From: Oxalobacteraceae bacterium
Lineage (GTDB): Bacteria; Pseudomonadota; Gammaproteobacteria; Burkholderiales; Burkholderiaceae_D
DNA: 64,000 nt
Direction: 5' to 3'
Assembly: GCA_027490725.1 (NCBI GenBank)
Contig: JAIXXN010000018.1
Span: 1-64,000, forward strand
Shown here in pieces: positions 35,594 through 44,312 of the stretch (position 1 is its first letter; every line of letters begins with the position of its first letter). A program made the translations under genes and the position numbers. The notes beneath the pieces are model-generated. The model was given only the letters and a program-made list of their open reading frames with translations, was not told where the DNA came from and ran no database searches.

Positions 35594-36538
35594 TTACGCA
35601 ACCGCGTTTTGAATCAGGAAGCCTGCAGCGGCCGATGCCATCACGGGAGCTTCAGCGCGAGTAACCGGGAAGATCCACGATTTGCTGTTACGGTCGTAGT
35701 ACGGCTCTTCCGCAATTGGGTAACCATCGAGCTGATAGGTATAGCCGTAGCTCGGGGCACCAGCGCTGGAGACCGGCGCCGTATTCGTATAGGCAATGAC
35801 AACGTCCTTGCCCCAAACATCGGTGAATGCAGTACCCGCATCGTTCGAATAGATCGCTTCGCCAACCACAACGCGCTCAACACCAAACAGCATTGCCAGC
35901 AGTTCAGGCGTGGCAATATCACGGCCGGTGTATTTCACCCGGTCGACAACGATAGGATGTTGCTTCAGTGCAGCCATCACCAGTGCGCCCATCACGATGG
36001 TGTTCGGGCGCTTACCGATAGCTGCGCGAACCGCTTCCTTCGCCGCTTCGATCACTTTCACAGGATTGCTAACGCCCGAGAAATCGGACCACTGCGCGGT
36101 CCCGGACAAGACCAGCTTGTTATTCGCAGCATAGGTCGCAGCAGTACGAGCGATGTCTGCGGATTGTTTTTCCAAACGCAGAGCCATAATCGACAGTACG
36201 CCGTTCAGTGCCAGCGCCGATTTGTCGATCGGGATACTTTTCTGCGATTCCTGCAGGTTTTCGATTGGCAGCAGGCCTTCGAGCGAGTAGTCAACCAGTG
36301 CGTATGGGTTACCGCTATAGCCGAATTGCACACGACGAGTATTTTCGCCAGGAGCGCGCTGCGAGCCGTACAACATGAACGCTTCTTTACCGAAGGTGAT
36401 AATGTTTCCGCCGCGCAGTGGGACATCCACGGTGGGGAACAGTACCGATGCAACCATCTCGGAATTCTGATAGCCCTGTGCTACGGTCGACAAAACCGGA
36501 TCGACGACACGGGCATTGGCTGGAGTCATTTGTGGCAT
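35594..36538 (-). CDS. Major capsid protein
   Basis: 314 residues: VDPVLSTVAQGYQNSEMVAS, VPLRGGNIITFGKEAF, LSIMALRLEKQSADIARTAA, KHP-type loop ALKQHPIVVDRVKYTG. The pattern is of HK97-fold capsid proteins with N-terminal arm and central A/P domains. Situated after the protease/scaffold and decoration genes. It forms the head shell. Confidence 0.85.
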   Translation of the reverse strand: MPQMTPANARVVDPVLSTVAQGYQNSEMVASVLFPTVDVPLRGGNIITFGKEAFMLYGSQRAPGENTRRVQFGYSGNPYALVDYSLEGLLPIENLQESQKSIPIDKSALALNGVLSIMALRLEKQSADIARTAATYAANNKLVLSGTAQWSDFSGVSNPVKVIEAAKEAVRAAIGKRPNTIVMGALVMAALKQHPIVVDRVKYTGRDIATPELLAMLFGVERVVVGEAIYSNDAGTAFTDVWGKDVVIAYTNTAPVSSAGAPSYGYTYQLDGYPIAEEPYYDRNSKSWIFPVTRAEAPVMASAAAGFLIQNAVA

Positions 36539-36550
36539 GGTGGGTCCCTA

Positions 36551-36889
36551 TTAGTTAGTAATGATCAGGACTTCAACCTGATCACCAGCGCCGGTAGCGG
36601 CATTCAGTGCGCGGCCAATAGGCACGCCAGCGGATTTGGTGACGACAGCACCAGCGGCGCCAACTTCTAACAGCGCACCATTAGCGATTGCAGCACCAGC
36701 GATGCCGATGCCAGTACCACCAGCAACAACGGGGACGCGCGAACCAATCGCGCCAGCAGTTGCGGCAAAGCCAACCGCGTTACCTGCGGCAGTCGCAACG
36801 GCGCCCGTCGCAGTAACAGCGGCGTACTGGGTAATCGCAGTCGTCGCGGTGAGACCCAGCGTCAACTGGGAAATATTCGAAACAGCCAT
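36551..36889 (-). CDS. DUF2190-like capsid decoration protein
   Basis: 112 residues, alanine/glycine/threonine-rich: TAAGNAVGFAATAGAIG, VPVVAGGTGIGIAGAAIA. This low-complexity beta pattern is typical of DUF2190 decoration or cement proteins, which stabilise capsids. It lies between the protease-scaffold gene and the major capsid gene. No other function is suggested. Confidence 0.72.
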   Translation of the reverse strand: MAVSNISQLTLGLTATTAITQYAAVTATGAVATAAGNAVGFAATAGAIGSRVPVVAGGTGIGIAGAAIANGALLEVGAAGAVVTKSAGVPIGRALNAATGAGDQVEVLIITN

Positions 36890-36891
36890 GT

Positions 36892-38208
36892 TTAGACTCC
36901 TTTTTCGATGATGGTGACGGCGGCGATATAGGTCGTGCCGGGGTGTTCGGCCATGTAAGCCTTCGCTTTGGCATCGACTTGAGCGCGGGTCAGCGCCTTA
37001 CCGGCATCTGCTTCCGCTGGCGGGACGGCGGAAGCAGGCGCTTGAGCCAATGGGGTTGGTGCTTCGGCGCTCATCGCCGCTGCGTGTTTGCTGCGCGCAG
37101 TCTTTTCGGCAGACAGAACGGCCTGCGCGGCATCACCTGCCGTGGACTTGCCGTCAAATTTCAGGGTATTGATCAGGGCCTCGTGGCCCGGAATCGATTG
37201 GCTCTCGACGCTCTGGATGCGAGCGAGTTCAGCACTGGCGCCCTCGGCCCGGAATGCGGCCGCAATATCTGGGTGCTCAGCAGCGACTTTTTCTACTGTC
37301 AGCATGGTGGTTCCTTGGTTAGTTGATGCTGTGGATTTACGCGCCATGCCGGCGCGGGGTGAAATAGGATCTTTACGATCTGCATTGAGCTTGGCCACCA
37401 GCTGGTCGAGCGTGATGGTGCCAACGACAAGACCGGCATCGATTGCCTGTTGACCGATGAATACGCGACCATCTGCCATGTCGGCCAGCACAGTCTCTTC
37501 GCTCACGCCCAGGTTGGTGGCGACAGCACTCACGAACAACGAATAGGTGTAGTCGAGTTGATCCTGAATGCTTTGCTGACCTTCTTTGGTCAGCGGCCCA
37601 TATTGACTGGCGATACGCTTATACTTGCCGGCACTAATCTCGGTAGTCTTCACACCCCGAGCAGCTTCGGCAGCGCTAATATCGCGGTGCGAAGTGACGA
37701 CGCCGATCGAGCCGACAGAAGTGGTGCCGTCGGCAATGTAAGCGGCACTGGCCGCAGAACCGATCCAGTAAGCAGCACTGGCCATGGTTCCATCGGCAAG
37801 CGTGACAATCGGCTTAACGTCGCGCGCGGCGCGCACTGTATCGGCAAGCGCCTGAGTCCCATCAACAGTGCCACCTGGACTATCGATGGAAAGGATGATG
37901 CTGTGCACGGCAGGGTCTGCCAGCGCTGCGCGCAGACTGCCGGCAGTCATCTGGCTACTCATTCCGCCTGAGATCGCCGATAACATATTCATTTTCTTGG
38001 CGATGATGCCCTCAATAGGCAGGATCGCAACGCCATCGACAATTTCGTATGACTTTTGTTCGTTGGCCAGAGGGCGGCCGATGCGAGCCTCAACGGCCGC
38101 CAGATCGATTTGGTCGCCCTGCAGATGCGATGCATAAATCGCATGCATTTCGAGCAGCCTTGCTGGCTCGATGGCCCAAGGGCCGTTGAGAATATCGAGA
38201 ATTTTCAT
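36892..38208 (-). CDS. Head maturation S49 protease with scaffold tail
   Basis: 438 residues. The N-terminal ClpP/S49 domain (about 55-265) has the SPGGTVDG loop near 110, the nucleophile S144 in LADGTMASAAYW and the basic partner around K195 in SAGKYKR. The C-terminal 140 residues are alanine-rich helical and look like a scaffold (lambda C/Nu3 type). It cleaves portal or scaffold in prohead maturation. A 75-bp structured element precedes its start. Confidence 0.9.
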   Translation of the reverse strand: MKILDILNGPWAIEPARLLEMHAIYASHLQGDQIDLAAVEARIGRPLANEQKSYEIVDGVAILPIEGIIAKKMNMLSAISGGMSSQMTAGSLRAALADPAVHSIILSIDSPGGTVDGTQALADTVRAARDVKPIVTLADGTMASAAYWIGSAASAAYIADGTTSVGSIGVVTSHRDISAAEAARGVKTTEISAGKYKRIASQYGPLTKEGQQSIQDQLDYTYSLFVSAVATNLGVSEETVLADMADGRVFIGQQAIDAGLVVGTITLDQLVAKLNADRKDPISPRAGMARKSTASTNQGTTMLTVEKVAAEHPDIAAAFRAEGASAELARIQSVESQSIPGHEALINTLKFDGKSTAGDAAQAVLSAEKTARSKHAAAMSAEAPTPLAQAPASAVPPAEADAGKALTRAQVDAKAKAYMAEHPGTTYIAAVTIIEKGV

Positions 38209-38282
38209 AGCTCTACTGTAGGGATTTAGGTTGTCTCAAAACAGGGCAACTTGAGACGACTTTTAAATTTTCAGTAGAGCTA
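38208..38282. repeat. Nested inverted repeat element, copy 1
   Basis: An outer 11-bp inverted repeat, TAGCTCTACTG (38208-38218) and CAGTAGAGCTA (38272-38282), encloses an inner 7-bp one, GTCTCAA (38233-38239) and TTGAGAC (38251-38257). The stretch 38219-38258 matches 41253-41292 except at two transitions. It lies directly upstream of the protease start on the minus strand, so it may be an operator, promoter or RNA-processing element. Confidence 0.75.
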
Positions 38283-38292
38283 GTTGCAGGTG

Positions 38293-38991
38293 TTAGCCTG
38301 GCAGGACTTCAACGGTGTAGCCTTCGATGATGAACCACTCCGCCAAGCTTTGCAGCACGCCAGTTATCGTAAATACCTGATCGACAGTAGTGTCTACCGT
38401 CAGCGTGTAAGTACTACCGGAGCGGGCCGTAACCCAATCGTAAGAGCCATTGGGGAACCCAACAACCTGCCTGTTTGTACCGCGATTGCGCATCGAGTAA
38501 CGCGCACCGCCGCTAGCACTGGTCGTTGGGCTGAAGCCTCCTATTTGCTGCCCTGCTAGTTTAATGTTGAGCGTCTTTGTATTCGCACTATTAAACCAGT
38601 TCAGCAGGCAGTCAAACCGCAGTTGGCCATTAGGTCCGAGTGAACCGCCCGGAACCGTTACAGAGGCCAGTACCACCTCTGTAGTTCCACCTACGTAACT
38701 GCCGGGCGTGATACCGGTCGGGGTAACTGTAGCTGCTGCGTCGAGATACAACTGTAGGCTGGATGGGCTGGTGAACGTCGCGTAGTACATACCAGCGGCC
38801 AGACCAGCCTGCGCGAAGCAGTAGACCCTAACAACACCACTTGGCGTTGATGGTAGTGAGTTAGTGAGTGGACTAATGGCGCCCGTAGCGCTGATATTCG
38901 TACCTGATGGAAGCATAATAAGCGGCACAGCCGACTGTGCCAGAATATAAGACGAGCTATCCTGAGTTTTCTTCATCGAAGCAGCCATCAC
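38293..38991 (-). CDS. Hypothetical phage structural protein
   Basis: 232 residues. Beta-rich sequence (YYATFTSPSSLQLYLDAAAT, NGQLRFDCLLNWF, YSMRNRGTNRQVVGFPNG), resembling receptor-binding or decoration modules. It lies between portal and protease, an unusual place, and overlaps the upstream small gene by 4 bp. Role unknown; it may be a head-surface protein. Confidence 0.65.
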   Translation of the reverse strand: MMAASMKKTQDSSSYILAQSAVPLIMLPSGTNISATGAISPLTNSLPSTPSGVVRVYCFAQAGLAAGMYYATFTSPSSLQLYLDAAATVTPTGITPGSYVGGTTEVVLASVTVPGGSLGPNGQLRFDCLLNWFNSANTKTLNIKLAGQQIGGFSPTTSASGGARYSMRNRGTNRQVVGFPNGSYDWVTARSGSTYTLTVDTTVDQVFTITGVLQSLAEWFIIEGYTVEVLPG

Positions 38992-39380
38992 TTACCCCCG
39001 GCAGAAATGATCAGATCAGCATTACCAGCGGACTTGGCATTAATTCGCACATCAGACCAACCCGAGCAATCAACCTGCAGGAAGAAGGAGGCGCCAACCG
39101 GTGTAGTGTTAATGTCGGTACCGCTATCGGAACGGCCATATCCATTCAACTGACGGGGGGCAAGCTGCATCCATGCGCCATTGCTGTCCCCACGCACCCA
39201 GATCTCGACGCCTGTCAGCGCGGCAATAGCAACGGCACAGGTAACTGTCAGTGTCGTAATTGGCGTCACATTAAACTCGGCGACTGTGGCAAATGCGGCG
39301 GCGGCAACCAAGTCCGCTTGAATTGGCGGAACCTCCTGATAGACCGTGGTGTAACTCAATTTTTCGAACTTGGTCGGCAT
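38988..39380 (-). CDS. Hypothetical phage structural protein
   Basis: 130 residues: YTTVYQEVPPIQADLVAAAA, TTLTVTCAVAIAALTGVEIW, VGASFFLQVDCSGWSDV. Beta-sandwich-like, no signal peptide. It is coupled (4-bp overlap) to the following gene and lies just after the portal gene. Both appear to form a pair inserted between portal and protease; function unknown. Confidence 0.62.
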   Translation of the reverse strand: MPTKFEKLSYTTVYQEVPPIQADLVAAAAFATVAEFNVTPITTLTVTCAVAIAALTGVEIWVRGDSNGAWMQLAPRQLNGYGRSDSGTDINTTPVGASFFLQVDCSGWSDVRINAKSAGNADLIISAGGK

Positions 39381-39394
39381 GTTAAATTCCTTGA

Positions 39395-40996
39395 TTAATC
39401 GTTGGCGCCAGAGTTATCCAGCGTTACTGGTTGAGCCGGTATGGCAGGAGTACCCGCAGGAGGGAAATAGATCCCGTCGCGCTTTTCAGCATTGACCTCA
39501 CGGACGCGCTGTTCGTGCTTACTTTCCCAGTTCACGCCATCGTGCAATATGCTTTCGGCCTGCTTGGTGCTGATGCCCATCTCCACCCGCTTACGCGCCG
39601 CATCAACCTCTTTCCCTGGATCGATACTGCCTGGTCCATCACCAGTCCACGTAGCGGCGCACCAGCTGGCGCGCACGATCTCATCACTGAAGAATCCCGG
39701 CGCGCTAATGCGTCCCTCGGCCACCTCATCAGCCAGCCACAGTTCAACTACCGGCTGGCACAGGTAAGTGGCAAGCATGTCGCGCCGGCCACGCCACCCC
39801 TTCCAGGCCATCAGCAGCGCGGCGCGCGCGGCACTGTAAGAACTCTGGAAGTGCATTGTCAGCACTTCGAAGGGCAATTCCAGTGCAATCCCGATCTGGC
39901 GAACCATCGCAGACCAGAACGGATCGAACTCCGGATTGGGACGGCCAGGCGCCGGGCTCTCAACGCTTTCGCCGGGCAGCAAATTAATGGCCTTACCCGA
40001 TTCCATCTCACCGGTCCAGCTACCTGCCTTCTCAACAATTGCACCCTTGGCATCATCATCAAACAGAGTGTCAAATGCTTCGGGGTCCATTTTGATGAAG
40101 GTGGCGAACAGGCCGCTGATCACTGCGGCATTGAGTTCGGCATCAGACCAGCGGCCCAGCTGCTTCAGCGGTTCGAGAATTGGGGCAATCCAAGGGACAC
40201 CGCGAATCTGGCCGGGCCGCAGTGGCTTGAAGATGTGCAGCAGGTTGCGCCGGCCAGTGCTATCGCCACGAAAGACGACGCGGTCCCATTGGTTCCCAGC
40301 AGTCAGATAATCGCCTGGATGTTTTTGCGCTATGTGAGCTGCGATTGCCTCGCCGGTGTTGGGCGAGATCTCGATACCATCGATCACGGTTTCGCTGTCG
40401 TGCTTTCTGTTTGGATTGCATACGCGATCGGCCTCAATTAATTGCAATGCTAAGCGGGCTGAAAAACCAGCCCGCGCAATCCGTGGAGTTAGCACAAAAA
40501 TGTCGCCGCTCTCGAGCATGCTCCGGAATGCCAGCTCCTGAATGCCATAGAAATTGAGTCGGCGACCTACGTCGCAGTCGGTGGACATTGCCCATATTCC
40601 AAACCGACGTTGGGCATCCTGCCCCCACGCCTTGGCCTGCTCGGGAGTCAGTCCAAGAAAATCAGCATCGATTGCCGGGGTATAACTTAGGCCAGTCCCG
40701 ACGACGTGCGTGACCTCGGTATTGAGCGCCCCCAACGCCAGCGGGGAGTTGCGCATTTGATCCCGGCTACGGGCACGCAGCACTGGCAGATCACGAATAA
40801 TGTCGGCCGCCGGAGAGCCAGCATTGGGTTGCCAGCGATTCAGCGCGGAACGATCCATGCGCGCACCGGTATAGCCACCAGCAATTGCCAGCTGGGCGCG
40901 CGCTGCCATTCGAGCCGTTGCCCGCTTGGGCGAGACATAGGCAATTGCCTTGTCGAGCAAATTTTGCTGCATGAAGGGGTTCGCAGGACGCTTCAT
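39395..40996 (-). CDS. Portal protein (lambda B family)
   Basis: 533 residues: ALNRWQPNAGSPAADIIRDL, then RARSRDQMRNSPLALGALNT and TGLSYTPAIDADFLGLTPEQ; FSARLALQLIEADRVCNP in the middle. This pattern is the lambda-family portal, forming the dodecameric DNA entry ring at one capsid vertex. It follows the gpW-like gene. Confidence 0.93.
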   Translation of the reverse strand: MKRPANPFMQQNLLDKAIAYVSPKRATARMAARAQLAIAGGYTGARMDRSALNRWQPNAGSPAADIIRDLPVLRARSRDQMRNSPLALGALNTEVTHVVGTGLSYTPAIDADFLGLTPEQAKAWGQDAQRRFGIWAMSTDCDVGRRLNFYGIQELAFRSMLESGDIFVLTPRIARAGFSARLALQLIEADRVCNPNRKHDSETVIDGIEISPNTGEAIAAHIAQKHPGDYLTAGNQWDRVVFRGDSTGRRNLLHIFKPLRPGQIRGVPWIAPILEPLKQLGRWSDAELNAAVISGLFATFIKMDPEAFDTLFDDDAKGAIVEKAGSWTGEMESGKAINLLPGESVESPAPGRPNPEFDPFWSAMVRQIGIALELPFEVLTMHFQSSYSAARAALLMAWKGWRGRRDMLATYLCQPVVELWLADEVAEGRISAPGFFSDEIVRASWCAATWTGDGPGSIDPGKEVDAARKRVEMGISTKQAESILHDGVNWESKHEQRVREVNAEKRDGIYFPPAGTPAIPAQPVTLDNSGAND

Positions 40997-40997
40997 A

Positions 40998-41225
40998 TCA
41001 GCCGCCTACCACAACGGTTCGGCTACGAGTGCGGCCGGAAGCACTATTGGTGAGGGTGATCACGCGGCTATTCCAGGTGGTGATGCCGCGCTGGATGGAC
41101 TCCAGATCAGCACGGGTAAGCTTACGGCCTGCTATTTCGTACGACTGCGAGTTCAGCACCGCAGTCTCTGCCGCTAGGTATGCGTCAAGTTGCGCCTGCG
41201 CCTGCGCGAGGGATATTCCAGCCAT
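40998..41225 (-). CDS. gpW/DUF6148-like head-tail connector
   Basis: 75 residues: AQAQLDAYLAAETAVLNSQS, then YEIAGRKLTRADLESIQRGI, typical of the small helical W-type proteins found between terminase and portal. It joins head and tail. ATG 41225 follows an AGGAG ribosome site. A copy of the 40-bp repeat lies upstream. Confidence 0.82.
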   Translation of the reverse strand: MAGISLAQAQAQLDAYLAAETAVLNSQSYEIAGRKLTRADLESIQRGITTWNSRVITLTNSASGRTRSRTVVVGG

Positions 41226-41252
41226 ACAGTTCTCCTAAGGTAGCCCCCAGTT

Positions 41253-41292
41253 TAGGGACTTAGGCTGTCTCAAAACAGGGCAACTTGAGACG
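41253..41292. repeat. Repeated hairpin element, copy 2
   Basis: 40 bp matching 38219-38258 apart from two transitions, including the inner inverted repeat GTCTCAA-N11-TTGAGAC. Copy 2 lacks the outer 11-bp arms seen in copy 1. It lies after the Mor-like gene and before the gpW-like gene on the minus strand. Confidence 0.75.
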
Positions 41293-41299
41293 CCCCGCC

Positions 41300-41575
41300 C
41301 TAATCGCCCTTCATAATTCGATACAACGTGGCGCGCCCAATTTTGAACTTGGCAGTGATTTCGTCGGTGGGCAGGTTAGATAAGCCTTCCCGCCGAATTT
41401 CGGCACGCTGCTCGAGCGTCAGGTGCTTATTGCGCTTGGGGATGCGCATGCGTTGGCCTCCGTACTCGGCGCGGATCCGGCTCTCGATTAGCTCGGCCGT
41501 CTGGGCATCGAGGCCGCGCGCCCGGCACTCCAGAAGGATGATGTCGACAATATCCGGTTCTGGATCGTGGCTCAT
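41300..41575 (-). CDS. Mor-like transcriptional activator
   Basis: 91 residues. The central RAEYGGQRMRIPKRNK is the loop of the Mor/C family (Mu middle and late activators), followed by an HTH: LTLEQRAEIRREGLSNLPTD and KFKIGRATLYRIMKGD. Preceded by an acidic dimerisation helix. It is in the late operon between terminase and gpW, unlike in Mu. It may activate phage promoters or act on the repeat element next to it. Confidence 0.72.
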   Translation of the reverse strand: MSHDPEPDIVDIILLECRARGLDAQTAELIESRIRAEYGGQRMRIPKRNKHLTLEQRAEIRREGLSNLPTDEITAKFKIGRATLYRIMKGD

Positions 41576-43614
41576 GCAATCCTCCGCCGCGCTCCGGACA
41601 GCGAGATCTTCCCGCCAACGATGGCGGCTACTGGGCGCGGGGCGGCCGGCATCGAGGCCGGGGCCGGCGTTTGCTGTGCCACCGCCGCAATGCGCTCCTG
41701 ATTGTCCGAAGCGACGATCGATTCCAGCGGCGCTGCCAGCAGTGGAACAGGCCGGGCCGCACTAGCTGGCGGCAGGGCCTCAACGAAATTGAACAAATCA
41801 CGATTCGGCGGGCACAGTTTGTCGCGGCGGGCCTGCCAGAACGATTCAGATTTCTTATCGAGTCCCAGATGGTATGCTGCGGCCAGGTTATAGACCATCA
41901 GATCCAGTGCCTCATTGCGATCGCCGTTTTTCTTCTCCCACACGCTCACCTTGCGCCCACGTTTGTACACGCTGACTCGGTACTCGGCGGTCAGCTGCTT
42001 GTAGTAGTCCTCGGGAAGGTTGTCCGAGAAGTGCACGGTACCGGCGCCGGCACTGCGCTGCCACCGGCTGGCCAGATAGTCCTTGGCCGTGTCGGTACCG
42101 ACGAACCAAAGCTGCCCACCACGCTTTTCAACCTTGCCGCGATAGTTGATATCGATGATCGTAGGCTTCTTGCAGATGATGGGACGGTTCGGCCGCGATT
42201 CACCCTTGATCGCGAAGACGCCGCGCCGGCGGCGGGAGTAGGTGAAGTTGTACACGTCTTGCGTGTGGCCACCGCCGCTATCGATAAACGTCGCCTCGAT
42301 GCCCATCATCTCGCCGTAGGCATGCCGGTACTGCGATGCAATCAATTCATCGGCACGGCGCCAGGTCGAGTCTTCCGCCGGTGAGCCGTGGATGATCTGG
42401 TAATCGACTACCCAGCACTCCATAAACTCACCCCACGCGACGACCTTGAATTCCAGACGGTCATTCTGAGTATCGATCGCGGCCGTCAGTACCAGGCCAC
42501 CGGCGGGAACGGTACCGAGGCGATAGGGTTCAGCACGCTCCATCAGCTCGCCGAATTTGGTCTGCTCTTTGATGCGATCCCATGAACGTGCCAGCCGCGT
42601 GTTGTAGAACGTGATCATCAGCTCTTCGCTGCCATCGTCCAACTTGGCCTTGGCAGCGCGGTACTCACGGACCATGCCGATCCAGGAGAACCAGCCGTAT
42701 GGCAGGAACATGCCGTTGATCGTGAAGCTGACCGTCTCGCCGTCACCGGGCACGCCCTCGGACCACGCCCCGCGCTCAAACATCTTCCCCTTATCGCCTT
42801 CATACATCATGGCGCCGCATTCAGCGCACGGGTACATGGCGATCTCGCCATCTTCCGATACGACAAGGCGTTCGAATACCAGCGGCTGGGCGTGGCCGCA
42901 GTGCACGCAGTCGGCCAGCGCCTCTTCGCGCGTGCCTTTCTCAAACAGGCCTTCGATGATGGACTCGCCCCGGATGGTGGGCGAGCTGGGGAAGTAGGAT
43001 TTCCGATTGCGCTCGAATGTGGTCTGGCGCGCCTCGGCCAGCGCCACCGGATCACCCTCGCCGTTGACATTGCCTTCGGCACGGTCGACCTCATCGAACA
43101 GGATGCGCCGGGCCGAGACCTCGGACAGATTGGCTGCGGCGCCGGCGGTGACGATGTTCAGCGCCCCGCCGATGTATTCTTTGGTGTCCATCGTGTTGAC
43201 GGCGTCACGCGAACGGGGTGATGCAACGCGGTCGGCCACCTCGGGCACGGCCGCAATCGTTTTGGTCAAGCGCGCGCTGGTACGCTTTTGTAGCTTCCCG
43301 GTGGGCAGGATCCAAAGGAAGTTTGCCGGCGACTGGTGCACGGAGCAGCAGAACCAGTTCAGGCCCACCTGCGTTTTCAACATCTGCGATGCGCCCATCA
43401 CCACCACGCGCTTGCACGGGTGGCTATCCGACAGCGCCTGCATGACGCGGCGCGCGTGCGGCGTCCGGCTGGTGCGGTACTTACCGTATTCGTTTGCGCC
43501 CGAGTCCTTCGGGATCACCATGTACTGGTCCGACCATTCGTCGACGGTCAGGTTTGGATCTGGCTCCAGGCCGCGAGCGAAAGCCTCGCCGACGGTATCG
43601 CTGGCCATCATCAT
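41572..43614 (-). CDS. Terminase large subunit (lambda gpA family)
   Basis: 680 residues. N-terminal ATPase: RVVVMGASQMLKTQVG (Walker A-like), RRILFDEVDRAEG (Walker B). Two CxxC zinc-like pairs (CVHCGHAQ, CAECGAMM) lie near 237-265. The C-terminal nuclease domain has AIDTQNDRLEFKVVAWG with acidic residues. It packages DNA into proheads and cuts it. The alanine/proline-rich last 60 residues probably bind the portal. Overlaps both neighbours by 4 bp. Confidence 0.95.
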   Translation of the reverse strand: MMMASDTVGEAFARGLEPDPNLTVDEWSDQYMVIPKDSGANEYGKYRTSRTPHARRVMQALSDSHPCKRVVVMGASQMLKTQVGLNWFCCSVHQSPANFLWILPTGKLQKRTSARLTKTIAAVPEVADRVASPRSRDAVNTMDTKEYIGGALNIVTAGAAANLSEVSARRILFDEVDRAEGNVNGEGDPVALAEARQTTFERNRKSYFPSSPTIRGESIIEGLFEKGTREEALADCVHCGHAQPLVFERLVVSEDGEIAMYPCAECGAMMYEGDKGKMFERGAWSEGVPGDGETVSFTINGMFLPYGWFSWIGMVREYRAAKAKLDDGSEELMITFYNTRLARSWDRIKEQTKFGELMERAEPYRLGTVPAGGLVLTAAIDTQNDRLEFKVVAWGEFMECWVVDYQIIHGSPAEDSTWRRADELIASQYRHAYGEMMGIEATFIDSGGGHTQDVYNFTYSRRRRGVFAIKGESRPNRPIICKKPTIIDINYRGKVEKRGGQLWFVGTDTAKDYLASRWQRSAGAGTVHFSDNLPEDYYKQLTAEYRVSVYKRGRKVSVWEKKNGDRNEALDLMVYNLAAAYHLGLDKKSESFWQARRDKLCPPNRDLFNFVEALPPASAARPVPLLAAPLESIVASDNQERIAAVAQQTPAPASMPAAPRPVAAIVGGKISLSGARRRIA

Positions 43615-44165
43615 GCGTCGGCATCCTCATGCTCTTGCTGCTCGCTGATGTCCAGCTTGACCGTGATCGACTGGACCATGCTCAGCATCAGGGCGCGATG
43701 CTCCCGCTCGATCACTTCCTCGCACGCCTGGGCATCGCTCAGGCCGGCCACATCCGCAGCGATCCGGCGCGCCGAGTTGGTCAGTCCATCGCGCAAGGCC
43801 CGGGCGATCGCAAAGACGGCGGCGGCCACCTCCGCTTTCACCAAGTACTTACCCTGCATTTCGGCCAGCCGCATTTCCGAGATTGCCGCTTCCGCCTCTT
43901 CGCGCCGCGCCCGACTGCTGTCATAGCCGGTGGCCAGGGCATTCCCAGCGCTGGCGCCAGCAGCGTCCGCCGCGCCAGCGGAATTGGCGCCGCGTTTTCC
44001 GTTGGCACGCGCCCGCGTATGCTTTTGATAGAGCACGCCAGCAACATCGGGGTCGAGCCGGCCGTCCACCACGGGGATGCTGCAGCGGTTCACCGCCGCG
44101 TAGCCCTGCTGGCGCGAAATTCCCAGGCTCTTGGCCCATTCGGCGATTGTTGTCGTGTTCGGCAT
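43611..44165 (-). CDS. Terminase small subunit (Nu1-like)
   Basis: 184 residues: an N-terminal winged-helix (TTTIAEWAKSLGISRQQGYA), an alanine/glycine-rich linker and a helical coiled domain (ARREEAEAAISEMRLAEMQG, IEREHRALMLSMVQSITVKL). It recognises the packaging site and recruits the large subunit. It overlaps the large subunit gene by 4 bp. Sequence upstream is a candidate cos region. Confidence 0.85.
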   Translation of the reverse strand: MPNTTTIAEWAKSLGISRQQGYAAVNRCSIPVVDGRLDPDVAGVLYQKHTRARANGKRGANSAGAADAAGASAGNALATGYDSSRARREEAEAAISEMRLAEMQGKYLVKAEVAAAVFAIARALRDGLTNSARRIAADVAGLSDAQACEEVIEREHRALMLSMVQSITVKLDISEQQEHEDADA

Positions 44166-44312
44166 GTTTCTGGTCAGGTGTCAGGTTATTTGTCAGGAAA
44201 TTAGTGGGCCAGTGGCTAACGCGGCGACGGGGTCTGAACCACCCTCGGTTGCACTTCGTGCCGGAAGTACCTTGATGGGGGTGTCCCCCGGCAAGTTGTC
44301 AGGGAAGCGCGA
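44166..44312. promoter_or_regulatory. Gap upstream of terminase, possible cos region
   Basis: 147 bp without a gene, containing three closely spaced GTCAGG motifs (about 44167-44195) and a fourth near 44299. In lambda the packaging site cos lies just before the small terminase gene, and terminase-binding repeats are nearby. Assignment is positional only. Confidence 0.35.
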
